Below are positions 30,600 to 39,012 of a stretch of DNA of 64,000 bases, in pieces. The DNA comes from Erythrobacter sp. GTDB taxonomy: Bacteria > Pseudomonadota > Alphaproteobacteria > Sphingomonadales > Sphingomonadaceae. The position numbers and the translations under genes were made by a program. Below the pieces are notes generated by a model. The model had not been told where the DNA came from. It searched no databases and was given only the letters and a program-made list of their open reading frames with translations. The number at the start of each line of letters is the position of its first letter. Position 1 is the stretch's first letter. The stretch lies in assembly GCA_013822695.1 (NCBI GenBank), contig PNKW01000001.1, forward strand, positions 1 to 64,000. Reading direction: 5' to 3'.

Positions 30600-30728
30600 T
30601 TCACACAAAGGCACAAAGACGCAAAGATGCCGCGCCTTGCCCGAAGGGTATCCTGCAAAATCGGGGTCAGCCTCGCAAAGCGCCTGCGGCGGCCACTGCA
30701 CTCCTTGTGTCTTTGTGGCCTTGTGTGA
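30600..30728. repeat. Inverted repeat in a convergent gap
   Basis: ttcacacaaaggcacaaag (from 30600) is mirrored at 30709-30728 (ctttgtggccttgtgtgaa) with few mismatches, separated by about 90 bp. It lies between two convergent genes. Unlike the pair at 49.2 and 52.0 kb, its sequence is based on cacaaag units. Confidence 0.75.
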
Positions 30729-30734
30729 ACCCCA

Positions 30735-31646
30735 CTACTTCTTCTGCCGCGACCGCAATGCCAGCCCCATGCCCAGCAGCGCCAGCGCCATCCCGCTCGC
30801 CGAAAGCGCGTCCCATACGAAGCCCTCGAACAGGGTCGAAAGCAGCATCGCCACGCATACGGTGACGATCGCATTATAGGCCGTACGCCCCGCGCCGATC
30901 TCGCGCACCAGATTGTAGTGCAGCGGGAAGGTCACCACCGAACCGATGATCGCCAGATAGGCCGTCCCCGCCCAGAACTGCCATCCGGTCGGCACCACCG
31001 GCAGCCCGTCGGTGGCCAGCGCATAGACGAGGTCGAAGCTCGTCCCATAGACCATCGCCCAGGCCAGAAAGCTCACCATAGGCACGCCCCGCCCGGTGGG
31101 GTTGGCCTGCACCACATTAGCGATCGAGGCCGCGAGCATCCCGCCCACCGCCAGCACGATACCCAGCGCCACGTTACCGCCGAGAGGCGCCGCATTCCAT
31201 TCGTGCACCAGCAGCAGCGACACGCCCGCGATGGCGACAAGGCTCCCGCCGATGAAGCCGCCTTGCACCCGCTCACCGATGAACACCCGCGCGAAGATCG
31301 CATTGGGAACCATCAGCAGCGCAAACATCACCGCGACAATCCCGGAGGTGATGTGCTGTTCGGAATGATAGACGAACAGGAAATTGCCGCTGAACTGCGC
31401 AATGCCGACGCCCAGCGCGAGGCTGTGCTCGGGGCGGGTGAGCTTCAGCCGGTTGCCCATCACCATCGCCAGCGCGAACAGCGCCGGGGTCGCCAGCATG
31501 AAGCGGTAGAACACGCCCCAGGCCGCGGGCACGTCGGCAATCTGCCCGGTGATGACGAACCAGGTCGAACCCCAGATCGTCCCCGTCAGCATGAAGGGAA
31601 CGAGAACCTTGGGGTTGAGCATAGTGGGCGCCCCGCCACCGCTCAT
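30735..31646 (-). CDS. EamA/DMT-family transporter
   Basis: 303 residues with about ten hydrophobic helices in two EamA repeats. Recognisable segments are FMLTGTIWGSTWFVITGQ near the start and NAIFARVFIGERV in the first repeat. It is an inner-membrane exporter or importer of small metabolites; substrate unknown. Its ATG overlaps the threonine-aldolase-like gene stop by four bases (31643-31646), so the two are coupled; export of an amino acid or its product is a reasonable inference. The basic tail ends RSRQKK. Confidence 0.85.
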   Translation of the reverse strand: MSGGGAPTMLNPKVLVPFMLTGTIWGSTWFVITGQIADVPAAWGVFYRFMLATPALFALAMVMGNRLKLTRPEHSLALGVGIAQFSGNFLFVYHSEQHITSGIVAVMFALLMVPNAIFARVFIGERVQGGFIGGSLVAIAGVSLLLVHEWNAAPLGGNVALGIVLAVGGMLAASIANVVQANPTGRGVPMVSFLAWAMVYGTSFDLVYALATDGLPVVPTGWQFWAGTAYLAIIGSVVTFPLHYNLVREIGAGRTAYNAIVTVCVAMLLSTLFEGFVWDALSASGMALALLGMGLALRSRQKK

Positions 31647-32662
31647 AGCGCGGCGATCGCCTTGCCGAGCGCGGCGGCATCCTCCGGACGAGTGTTCCAG
31701 GCGGTGACGAAGCGGGCGGAATCCGCGCCCCAGTCGTAGAAGGCGAAATCCTGCGCGCGCAGTGCGTCGCGCTCGGCCTCGGTCAAGCGCACGAACAGCT
31801 CGTTCGCCTCGACCGGGTGGAGCAGCCGGTCGGCGCAGCCTGCGGCCACTTCCTGCGCCGCCGCATTGGCGTGCGCGGCATTGGCGAGCCACAGGTCACC
31901 TTCCAGCATCGCGAGGATCTGCGCCGCGAGATAGCGCCCCTTGCATTGCAGGTGCCCGGCCCGCTTGCGGCGATAGCGCACTTCCATGGAGCGTTCGGGA
32001 TCGAACAGCACCACGGCCTCCGCCCCCATGCCGCCGTTCTTGATGAAGCCAAAGGCGAGGCTGTCCACCGGGCCGCTCGCTGCCCGCGCCGCTTCTGCCG
32101 CGCTGCCGCCATGGAAGGCCGCGGCATTGGCGAAGCGCGCGCCGTCCATGTGCAGACCGAGGCGTCGCTCCTTTGCGAAAGCCCCCAGCGCCGCGAGTTC
32201 GGCGGGCGAGTAGGTGCGGCCATATTCCGACGCCTGCGTGATCGCGATGGCGTGGGGCTGCACCTGATGCACATCATTGCGGATCGGGTCGACCAGCGCG
32301 GCGATGTCCTCAGGCGTGAGCTTTGCGCCCTCGCCGTCTGCCAGCATCAGCTTGGCGCCGTGGAGGAAGAAGCCGGGCGCCCCGCCCTCGTCGACCTCGA
32401 TATGCGCCTCGCGGTGGCACACCACCCCGCCGTGGGGCTGCACCAGCGTGCCCAGCGCAAGGCAGTTCGCCGCCGTCCCCGTCGCCACCCACAAGGCCGC
32501 GCATTCACGCCCGAACAGCGCGGTGAAACGGGCGTCGAGTTCGGCCGAGAGCCTGTCCCCGTCGTATGGGTTGTCCGGTCTGTCGGCGCTGCGCATCGCC
32601 TCCCACAGCCGGGGGTGGACGGCAGCGGCATTGTCCGACAGGAAGGGCTTGGCGAGGCTCAT
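31643..32662 (-). CDS. Threonine aldolase-like PLP enzyme
   Basis: 339 residues, fold-type I pyridoxal-phosphate enzyme of the beta-eliminating-lyase/threonine aldolase family. The Schiff-base Lys is in FGFIKNGGMGAEAV. Other marks are FLSDNAAAVHP, ATGTAANCLAL, HIEVDEGGAPGFF and LHMDGARFANAA. It would cleave L-threonine or a related beta-hydroxy amino acid to glycine and an aldehyde. Start at 32662 (MSLAKPFLSDN) preferred over an 18-residue extension lacking family similarity. Confidence 0.88.
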   Translation of the reverse strand: MSLAKPFLSDNAAAVHPRLWEAMRSADRPDNPYDGDRLSAELDARFTALFGRECAALWVATGTAANCLALGTLVQPHGGVVCHREAHIEVDEGGAPGFFLHGAKLMLADGEGAKLTPEDIAALVDPIRNDVHQVQPHAIAITQASEYGRTYSPAELAALGAFAKERRLGLHMDGARFANAAAFHGGSAAEAARAASGPVDSLAFGFIKNGGMGAEAVVLFDPERSMEVRYRRKRAGHLQCKGRYLAAQILAMLEGDLWLANAAHANAAAQEVAAGCADRLLHPVEANELFVRLTEAERDALRAQDFAFYDWGADSARFVTAWNTRPEDAAALGKAIAAL

Positions 32663-32714
32663 CGGGCACGCCATTAACCGCACATTCAGGCGTGGCAAGC
32701 CGGAGGAGCATCCC

Positions 32715-33032
32715 ATGCACGAAGAAAGCGCAAAGCCGACAATTACCCACCATGTGCTGGGGCAGGGCGGCCGCTATGTCGCGGTGGTCGAGGGGTCGCC
32801 GGAAGAAGGCTATCTCGAATGGGAGCCGGGCGGCGCGAAGGACGGGAAGGAGATCCGCATCGCCACCCACACCATCGTCCCGCGCGCGATCGGCGGGCGC
32901 GGCGTGGCGGGCGCGCTGGTCGTGAGGCTGGTGGAGGACGCCGAGCGGCAGGGCTTCCTGATCCGCCCCGATTGCTCCTACGTGGCGAGGAAGTTTTCCG
33001 AGAACCCTGACTGGGCCGCACTCAAGGCCTGA
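32715..33032 (+). CDS. Small GNAT-like N-acetyltransferase (YjdJ type)
   Basis: 105 residues of the single-domain GNAT_2-like family (YjdJ-like). The acetyl-CoA region is PRAIGGRGVAGALVVRLVEDAERQGF, followed by IRPDCSYVARKFSENPDW. Start at 32715 follows a GGAGGA site. Its last 55 bp overlap the 3' end of the convergent PH-domain gene at 32978-34558. Substrate unknown. Confidence 0.86.
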   Translation: MHEESAKPTITHHVLGQGGRYVAVVEGSPEEGYLEWEPGGAKDGKEIRIATHTIVPRAIGGRGVAGALVVRLVEDAERQGFLIRPDCSYVARKFSENPDWAALKA

Positions 33033-34558
33033 GGAGCAGGCGCTGAGTGAGGCGGGGCATCGAGCCGCGAGTAATCGGTCGCGGTGATCGTCTCAAGCAC
33101 CGCCGCCCGCAGCTTGCGCGCCTCGTTGATGGGCACGCCGCGCATCGCGAAGCTGCCCCCGGCAAGCCCCAAGTGCACTGTCGCATAACCACGCAGCCGC
33201 GCCACCGGGCCCTGCGCGATCTCGACCGAATGGAGCTTCAGCCGCGTCGCGATTTCCTGCTTCGGCGAGAGGAACCCGTGGCTGGCATAGACTTGGGCCT
33301 CGTCGATCGCATGGCGGCGGAATTCCCAGGCGTAGAGGTTCGCGCCGACCGCCAGCACCGCCAGGCCGAGCGGGATCAGGAACAGGCCGGTGGGCGCAAA
33401 GATTGCCGCCCCGATCGTCGCGACCCCGAAGATCGCCGCATCGCGCAGGGCGAGGTCGTTGCGGTGCCGGGTGCTGGCGCGCTGCCACCGGGTAGCCTCG
33501 CCCGGCAGGCGGAACCCTGACGCGGCGACGATCGGCGCGATCTCCGCCATTGTCGCGAAGGGCGCGACCACGTGGCTCTGCTCCTTGTCGTCCTGCGCGA
33601 GGCTGACGAAACTCAGCGAATGCCAGCCGAAGCGGTAGCGCACCGCGCCGGTGCCGATCACCAATCCTTGCACGCGGTGCGCGGGCATCACCACGTCGGT
33701 GCGGGTGAAGAGCCCGCGCTGGCGCCGGAAACCGCGCGCCGAGCGGGTGAGCGTGAAGCCCCAATCGCGCAGGAACGTGCGCACCACGCCGGTTATCGAA
33801 CCGATCACCAGCAGGCCGACCAGCCCCGCCACCGCGCCCAGCGCCTGCGCATAGGGCCCCAGCGTCGCCACGGTGCTGCCCTGCTCCTTGAGCCAGCCGT
33901 ACCACAGATCAACGTCCCAGACGTCGACCGAGGTGACGTTGTCGACATATTGCAGCGCGCCGCCGAGCACCGCGAAGACCGCGAGCGAGAATTCGAACAG
34001 GCCGAAGGTCAGGAGTCGCCCCGGCGCAAGCGCGAACAGCACCTCTCCCGCGTCGTCGGCAGGGCGCGCGGGCGCGGCGGGGTCGGCAGGTGCGGCAGGT
34101 GCAGCCACCGCCACGTCCTCGCGTCGCTCGCGCACCAATTGGCGCAACGCCTCGCCCTCGGCGGCGGTGAGATATTGGAGCGCAAGGTCATCCGCCCCGC
34201 CCGCCCCGGTCTCGAACTTGACCGCGACCAGCCCCAGCAGGCGCGGCAGCGGCTTGGCTTCGAGGCTGACGTCCTGAATCCGCTCGAACGGCACCGAGCG
34301 CGCGGCGCGGCTGAGGATGCCGCTCTCGACCCGGATGTCGGTCTCGGAGATGGTGTAGGTCAGCCGCCGCCAGCCGACATAGCTCGTCACCACGCCGATC
34401 GCCACCGCCGCAAGGCCGACGCCGAGCGCGACGAGGAACCGCCCGCCGCCGCCGATCCCGGAAAAGGCGATGGCGATGGCCGGGAGCACCGCGCTGCGGA
34501 TCGCCCCGAGCGCGCCGATGGCAACGCTGAGCGGCGCGGTGCGGCGGGTATCGCTCAT
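32978..34558 (-). CDS. YdbT-like membrane protein with bacterial PH domains
   Basis: 526 residues. Repeated bPH2 domains (for example YTISETDIRVESGILSRAARSVPFERIQDV) alternate with paired hydrophobic segments near residues 10-55, 185-215, 250-275 and 365-395. A long Ala/Pro/Asp linker lies near residue 150. Family proteins (YdbT) are inner-membrane proteins of poorly known function. Start at 34558 (MSDTRRTAPLS) lies 10 bp after the partner's stop. The pair is likely one operon. The 3' end overlaps the convergent acetyltransferase gene. Confidence 0.83.
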   Translation of the reverse strand: MSDTRRTAPLSVAIGALGAIRSAVLPAIAIAFSGIGGGGRFLVALGVGLAAVAIGVVTSYVGWRRLTYTISETDIRVESGILSRAARSVPFERIQDVSLEAKPLPRLLGLVAVKFETGAGGADDLALQYLTAAEGEALRQLVRERREDVAVAAPAAPADPAAPARPADDAGEVLFALAPGRLLTFGLFEFSLAVFAVLGGALQYVDNVTSVDVWDVDLWYGWLKEQGSTVATLGPYAQALGAVAGLVGLLVIGSITGVVRTFLRDWGFTLTRSARGFRRQRGLFTRTDVVMPAHRVQGLVIGTGAVRYRFGWHSLSFVSLAQDDKEQSHVVAPFATMAEIAPIVAASGFRLPGEATRWQRASTRHRNDLALRDAAIFGVATIGAAIFAPTGLFLIPLGLAVLAVGANLYAWEFRRHAIDEAQVYASHGFLSPKQEIATRLKLHSVEIAQGPVARLRGYATVHLGLAGGSFAMRGVPINEARKLRAAVLETITATDYSRLDAPPHSAPAPQALSAAQSGFSENFLAT

Positions 34559-34568
34559 GCGGCGTCCC

Positions 34569-35075
34569 TCACAGCGTCTCGCGGCGGATATGCGCGCGGA
34601 TCTCCTCGCGCATTTCGCGCGCCAGCCCCTCGCCGAGGCCCGGCAGAGAGACGCTGGCATTGTGGTTGCCCGCCGTGTGGAGCGTCAGCGTGGCGATGCC
34701 GAAGAACCGCTCGAGCGGGCCCTGGTGCACGTCGATATGCTGCACCCGGCCGAAGGGCACGACCGTGTCCGAACGGAACATGAGGCCGCGCACCACGCGC
34801 AGCCGGTCGGCGCTGATCTGGTAGCCGCGGGCGTTGTAACGGGTCTGGGGAATGCGGATGATCAGCGCCAGCGCGATCAGCAGCACCGGGCCGGCGATAA
34901 TGCCGCTCGGGAACAGGCCCTCGCCGCGAAAGGCGCCCTCCAGCACCAGCGCGCCGACGAGGAAGGGGATCGAGGACAGCGTCGTCTGCACGCGCAGGGC
35001 GTGGGAATAGTTGGGGTGGAGCTTCGTCAGCGCGCCATCATCGTCGAGCGGCTGGGGAACGGGCGTCTCGTCCAT
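34569..35075 (-). CDS. YdbS-like membrane protein with a PH domain
   Basis: 168 residues: an N-terminal cytoplasmic stretch, two membrane helices (residues 33-52 and 58-75), then one bPH2 domain (YNARGYQISADRLRVVRGLMFRSDTVVPFGRVQHIDV). It pairs with the YdbT-like gene 10 bp downstream, the standard arrangement. The role of the pair is not established; inner-membrane location is clear. Confidence 0.85.
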   Translation of the reverse strand: MDETPVPQPLDDDGALTKLHPNYSHALRVQTTLSSIPFLVGALVLEGAFRGEGLFPSGIIAGPVLLIALALIIRIPQTRYNARGYQISADRLRVVRGLMFRSDTVVPFGRVQHIDVHQGPLERFFGIATLTLHTAGNHNASVSLPGLGEGLAREMREEIRAHIRRETL

Positions 35076-35209
35076 GGTGCCTTATCTGCGCAATACAGCC
35101 GCCATGCGCAAGCCGCTTTCCGCGCCGCCCCTAGCGCATTTATGAGGGCGACGCGCGGGGCGCGGCCTCCTAGAACCTCCCGCACGTCCACTCCGGGAGA
35201 GAGAACCTC

Positions 35210-35857
35210 ATGATCACGCTCCATTCCAGCCTCGGCCCCAACCCCCGCCTCGCCCGCATGTTCATGGTCGAAAAGGGGCTCGAGGAAGGCCGCGATTTCG
35301 CCCGCGTGCATTACGACATCATCACCGGCCAGAACCGGCAGGACGCGGGCTACATGGCCAAGAACCCGCAGGGCACCACCCCAACGCTCGAGCTGGAGGA
35401 CGGCATCTGCCTCACCGAAAGCTGGCCGATCTGCGAATATGTCGAGGAGCTGCACCCTGCCCCCAACCTGTTCGGCGAGACCCCGGTGGAGCGGGCGACG
35501 GTGCGCAAATGGGCGCGGCTGTTCGATCAGGAGGTGGTGGTGCCGATGACGATGGGCTTCCGCGCGGGCGCGGGCCGCCCGATGTTCGAGCCGCGCATGA
35601 GCGTTGTCTCTCCCGAAGCCGGGGCGGAACTCTCGGCGATGGCGGACGAGAAGTGGCGGCTGTTCGACGGCTACCTCGGGACGAGCAATCACATCGCGCT
35701 CGGCCGCTTCACCTTTGCCGACCTGATCATCTTCGCCTTCGCCAATTTCGGCTTCACCGTGGGCTGGAAGCTGCCCGAGGGGACGGACAACCTCGCGCGG
35801 TTTGTGGCGACGCATAACCAGCGGCCGTGCGCGGCGATCTGGACGCAGGCCGAGTAA
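35210..35857 (+). CDS. Glutathione S-transferase family protein
   Basis: 215 residues. The N-terminal thioredoxin-like domain (LHSSLGPNPRLARMFMVEKGLEEG..., with GTTPTLELEDGICLTESWPICEY) is followed by an all-helical C-terminal domain. It conjugates or reduces electrophilic compounds using glutathione. It starts after a GGGAGAGAGAA stretch. Its TAA overlaps the ATG of the following SDR by one base, so the two are coupled, which suits a shared detoxification or catabolic step. Confidence 0.88.
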   Translation: MITLHSSLGPNPRLARMFMVEKGLEEGRDFARVHYDIITGQNRQDAGYMAKNPQGTTPTLELEDGICLTESWPICEYVEELHPAPNLFGETPVERATVRKWARLFDQEVVVPMTMGFRAGAGRPMFEPRMSVVSPEAGAELSAMADEKWRLFDGYLGTSNHIALGRFTFADLIIFAFANFGFTVGWKLPEGTDNLARFVATHNQRPCAAIWTQAE

Positions 35858-36636
35858 TGCCCGACCTTTCGGGTAAGGTCGCCATCGTCACCGGCTGCGC
35901 GAGCGGGATCGGCGCGGCGACGGTGCGGCGGCTGCGGGCCGACGGGGCCGAGGTGTTCGGCACCGATCTCGACCCGGACGGCGGTACGGCGCTGTGTGCT
36001 GAAGTGGGCGCGCGCTTCGCCGTGCAGGACGTGTCCGACCGCGCGCTGTGGCCACAAATCGTCGCGCGGGCGGTGGAGGCCTTCGGGCGGCTCGACATTC
36101 TGGTGAACAATGCCGGGATGGTCTCGGGCGCAGGCATCGGCGACCATGACGACGCGGCAATGTTCGCCGCGTGGGACAAGGTGCTCGCCGTCAACCTCAC
36201 CGGCACCATGGCCGGCTGCCGCGCCGCCATTGCCGCGATGCGCGCCAATCCGGGCGGCGCGAAAGGCGCGATCGTCAACATCGCCTCGACCACCGCGATC
36301 GCCCCGCTGCCGACCGATGTCGGCTATTCGGCGAGCAAGGCGGCGGTGCGGGCGCTGAGCAAGTCGGTGGCAACGTGGTGTGCGCAAGCCGGGCTCGCAA
36401 TCCGCTGCAACACGGTGATCCCGGGCGCGACCATGACCGGCATTCTCGCGGCGGCCGAAGTGCAGATGCCCGGCCTCATCGCTGCGGTTGCCAAGACCTC
36501 GCCGCTGAACCGCCTCGCCGACCCTTCCGAGACCGCCGCCGCCATCGCCTTCCTCGCCAGCGACGAGTGCCCGTTCATGACCGGCGCGGAAATGCTGGTC
36601 GATGGCGCGGCGCTGTCGATCCACCCGGGGTTCTAG
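35857..36636 (+). CDS. Short-chain dehydrogenase/reductase
   Basis: 259 residues, classical SDR. Cofactor motif TGCASGIGAAT, NNAG at VNNAGMVSG, catalytic Ser in NIASTTAIA and YSASK (Tyr/Lys). It oxidises or reduces an alcohol/ketone with NAD(P); substrate unknown. Second gene of the GST-SDR pair. Its stop is immediately followed by the stop codon of the convergent MFS gene (36637). Confidence 0.88.
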   Translation: MPDLSGKVAIVTGCASGIGAATVRRLRADGAEVFGTDLDPDGGTALCAEVGARFAVQDVSDRALWPQIVARAVEAFGRLDILVNNAGMVSGAGIGDHDDAAMFAAWDKVLAVNLTGTMAGCRAAIAAMRANPGGAKGAIVNIASTTAIAPLPTDVGYSASKAAVRALSKSVATWCAQAGLAIRCNTVIPGATMTGILAAAEVQMPGLIAAVAKTSPLNRLADPSETAAAIAFLASDECPFMTGAEMLVDGAALSIHPGF

Positions 36637-37956
36637 CTAGCCGCCCTTCATCTTCTCGAGATAGCCGCTCGGCCCCATCTGCGCGGCGGTCCATGCAAAG
36701 ATCGCGAGCGAGGCGATCCCTGCGGCAAGGCACACGCCGAACACCGCCACTGCCAGCGCGCTTGTGCCCTGCGTCGGCGTCAGGCTGTCGCTCAGCGCGC
36801 CGATCACGCCCAGCCCCAGCGTCTGGCCGATCAGGTTGTTGAAGAACAGCGCGATCGCCACTGCAAACCCCCGGCTGGCGGGCTCGACCGCCGCCTGTAT
36901 CCCCGAAAGGATGCCTGCCTGGCTGGCGACATAGATGCCGTAAGCCACCCCGAACCACCCGAGAAAGGCGTAGAAACTGTCCGACGTCAGGCTGAGCGCC
37001 AGCGGGGCGACGCAGCCGAGGCTCACCAAGCCCGGCAGCCACGCCCGCCAGCGTTCGTCACGCAGGGTCAGCCAATGGGTGAGATAGCCACCGAGGATCG
37101 GCCCCGGTATCCCGCCGAGGAAGAAGGTAAAGCCGAGATACAGCCCCACATCCCCGGTCGAGATCGGGAACTGGCGCAGCATCACGGCCGCCATCCAGAA
37201 GGCGAGGCCATAGCCGATCATGATCTGCACCGCCCAGCCCAGCGCCAGTCCCATGAACACACGGTTGGTGAGCAGGCTGCGGATCGTCTGCCCCAAGGGC
37301 AATTGCGCCATATCCGTGCCGGCCGGAGCATAGCGCCCGCGCAAGGGCTCGCGCACGGTAAGGTAGATGATCCCGCCCAGCAGCAATCCGGGCAGGCCCA
37401 TCAGAATGAAGGCCCAGCGCCAGTCGAAGATTTCCGCCAGCTGTCCGCCGATGACCAGCCCGCCGGCCGTCCCCATGCTCGCCCCGATCGTCAGGAATCC
37501 CATCGCCTTGGCGAGCTCTTGCCGAGTGAAATAATCGGCGACGAGACTTTGCGAAGAGGGGCCGGAACAGCCCTCGCCCACCCCCACGCCGGTGCGGGCG
37601 AGGAACAGCGTCCAGAAACCGGTCGCCATGCCGCAAGCCGCGGTCATCAGGCTCCAGAATCCGATCGCAACCGCGACGATGTTCTTGCGGGTCGACCGGT
37701 CGGCCAGCCGCGCGGCGGGGAAGCCGGCGAGCACGTAGACCAGCGAAAAGGCAAGGCCGCCCAGCAGCCCCAATTCGAAATCGGACAGCTGGAACTCGGC
37801 CTTGATGTCCTGCACCAGAATGCCGAACACCAGCCGGTCGGCAACGCTGAACGCGCTCGTCAGCGTAAGCAGTGCGAGCACATACCAGCGATAGGCGCCG
37901 GGCTTGCCCTCGTCGGCGGCAGACCCCTTAATGATGGGGCCTTGCCCAGAGGCCAT
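36637..37956 (-). CDS. MFS transporter
   Basis: 439 residues with about 12 helices. The family signatures are GFPAARLADRSTRKN (loop 2-3) and RTGVGVGEGCSGPSSQSLVADYF, close to the spinster-like subgroup common in sphingomonad catabolic clusters. Its start overlaps the end of the upstream SDR gene by 29 bp, so they are co-transcribed. Uptake or export of the cluster substrate is inferred only. Confidence 0.86.
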   Translation of the reverse strand: MASGQGPIIKGSAADEGKPGAYRWYVLALLTLTSAFSVADRLVFGILVQDIKAEFQLSDFELGLLGGLAFSLVYVLAGFPAARLADRSTRKNIVAVAIGFWSLMTAACGMATGFWTLFLARTGVGVGEGCSGPSSQSLVADYFTRQELAKAMGFLTIGASMGTAGGLVIGGQLAEIFDWRWAFILMGLPGLLLGGIIYLTVREPLRGRYAPAGTDMAQLPLGQTIRSLLTNRVFMGLALGWAVQIMIGYGLAFWMAAVMLRQFPISTGDVGLYLGFTFFLGGIPGPILGGYLTHWLTLRDERWRAWLPGLVSLGCVAPLALSLTSDSFYAFLGWFGVAYGIYVASQAGILSGIQAAVEPASRGFAVAIALFFNNLIGQTLGLGVIGALSDSLTPTQGTSALAVAVFGVCLAAGIASLAIFAWTAAQMGPSGYLEKMKGG

Positions 37957-38707
37957 TGTCCACCGGGATCGTCAAGCCGTTGAGGAAGCGCGCCTCGTCC
38001 GAGGCGAGGAACAGCACGCAGCCCGCCACGTCCTTGGGATGGCCCAGCGCATCCATCGGCAGCGGGCCTTCGGGGATCTCCATCGGCGTCTGTCCGGCGC
38101 GGCCCGAGACGCCCATCACCATCGGCGTCTCGATCCCGCCGGGCGCGAGCGCGTTGACGCGGATGCCGTAGCCCTTGTCCTGGAAATCGATCGCGAGGCT
38201 GCGGGTCATCCCCGCGATCCCCGCCTTGCACGCGGCATAGGCCGGGATGTTGCCATAGCCCATCAGCGCCGCGGTCGAGGCCATGTTGATGATCGACGAG
38301 CCCCCGCCGCCGACGGTCTGGTGGCGGTGCTTCATCAGCGGAACGGCATATTTGCACCCGAGGAAGGTGCCGACCACATGGATATCGAGGTGCAGCTTGA
38401 AGTGCGCGAGGCTGCAATCCTCGATGCTTTCGAAGATCACGTTGCCGGCATTGTTGACGAGGATGTCGAGCCCGCCGTGGCGCTCCTGCACCGCGCGCAT
38501 CACCTCGATCCATTGCTCTTCATTGGTGACATCGAGCGCCATTGCGTCGCCGCCGATGGAATCGGCCACCTGATGCGCGAGTTCGGCATCGCGGTCGGTG
38601 ACGATCACCTTGGCCCCCTCGCGCGCCAGCGCCTCGCAATCGGCCTTGCCCAGCCCCATCGCCCCGCCCGTCACGAGCGCAATCCTGCCCGCTACCCGTC
38701 CCGCCAT
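37928..38707 (-). CDS. Short-chain dehydrogenase/reductase
   Basis: 259 residues, classical SDR. TGGAMGLGKAD cofactor loop, NNAGNVIFE, catalytic Ser in NMASTAALMG and YAACK. The C-terminus has FLNGLTIPVDNGLWA. It is the first gene of the SDR-MFS pair, divergent from the TonB receptor. Substrate unknown. Confidence 0.88.
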   Translation of the reverse strand: MAGRVAGRIALVTGGAMGLGKADCEALAREGAKVIVTDRDAELAHQVADSIGGDAMALDVTNEEQWIEVMRAVQERHGGLDILVNNAGNVIFESIEDCSLAHFKLHLDIHVVGTFLGCKYAVPLMKHRHQTVGGGGSSIINMASTAALMGYGNIPAYAACKAGIAGMTRSLAIDFQDKGYGIRVNALAPGGIETPMVMGVSGRAGQTPMEIPEGPLPMDALGHPKDVAGCVLFLASDEARFLNGLTIPVDNGLWARPHH

Positions 38708-39012
38708 CTGCTCTCTCCCAAAAGCCTTCTTTTCTGTGACAGCAGCCTATCGGGCGGGAGAACCCCCGCCACTGTCGAAAGCGCGAGGGCGGCGAGGGGC
38801 AGCCCTATGACGTTACGGAATCAAGCTTTAAGGCGGGCGTGTGACGTTTTTGTCGCAGTTTGGCGCGGTCACTATCGCTTTTGCTGATGGCGCAGACGAC
38901 GCCGGACCATACACCTCTCACCCATACCGAAAGGCGCGAGGAGAGACGTGCCTGTGGGTTGGGGAATAACAGGGTGCGCGGGCAAGCCGCGGCCTGATGG
39001 GGAGAGAGGACC
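38708..39012. promoter_or_regulatory. Divergent control region between SDR-MFS and TonB receptor
   Basis: 305 bp between the SDR start and the receptor start. It contains an imperfect palindrome tgtgacgtttttgtcgca at 38840-38857 that could bind a regulator. No supported gene; no confident promoter could be read. Confidence 0.4.
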
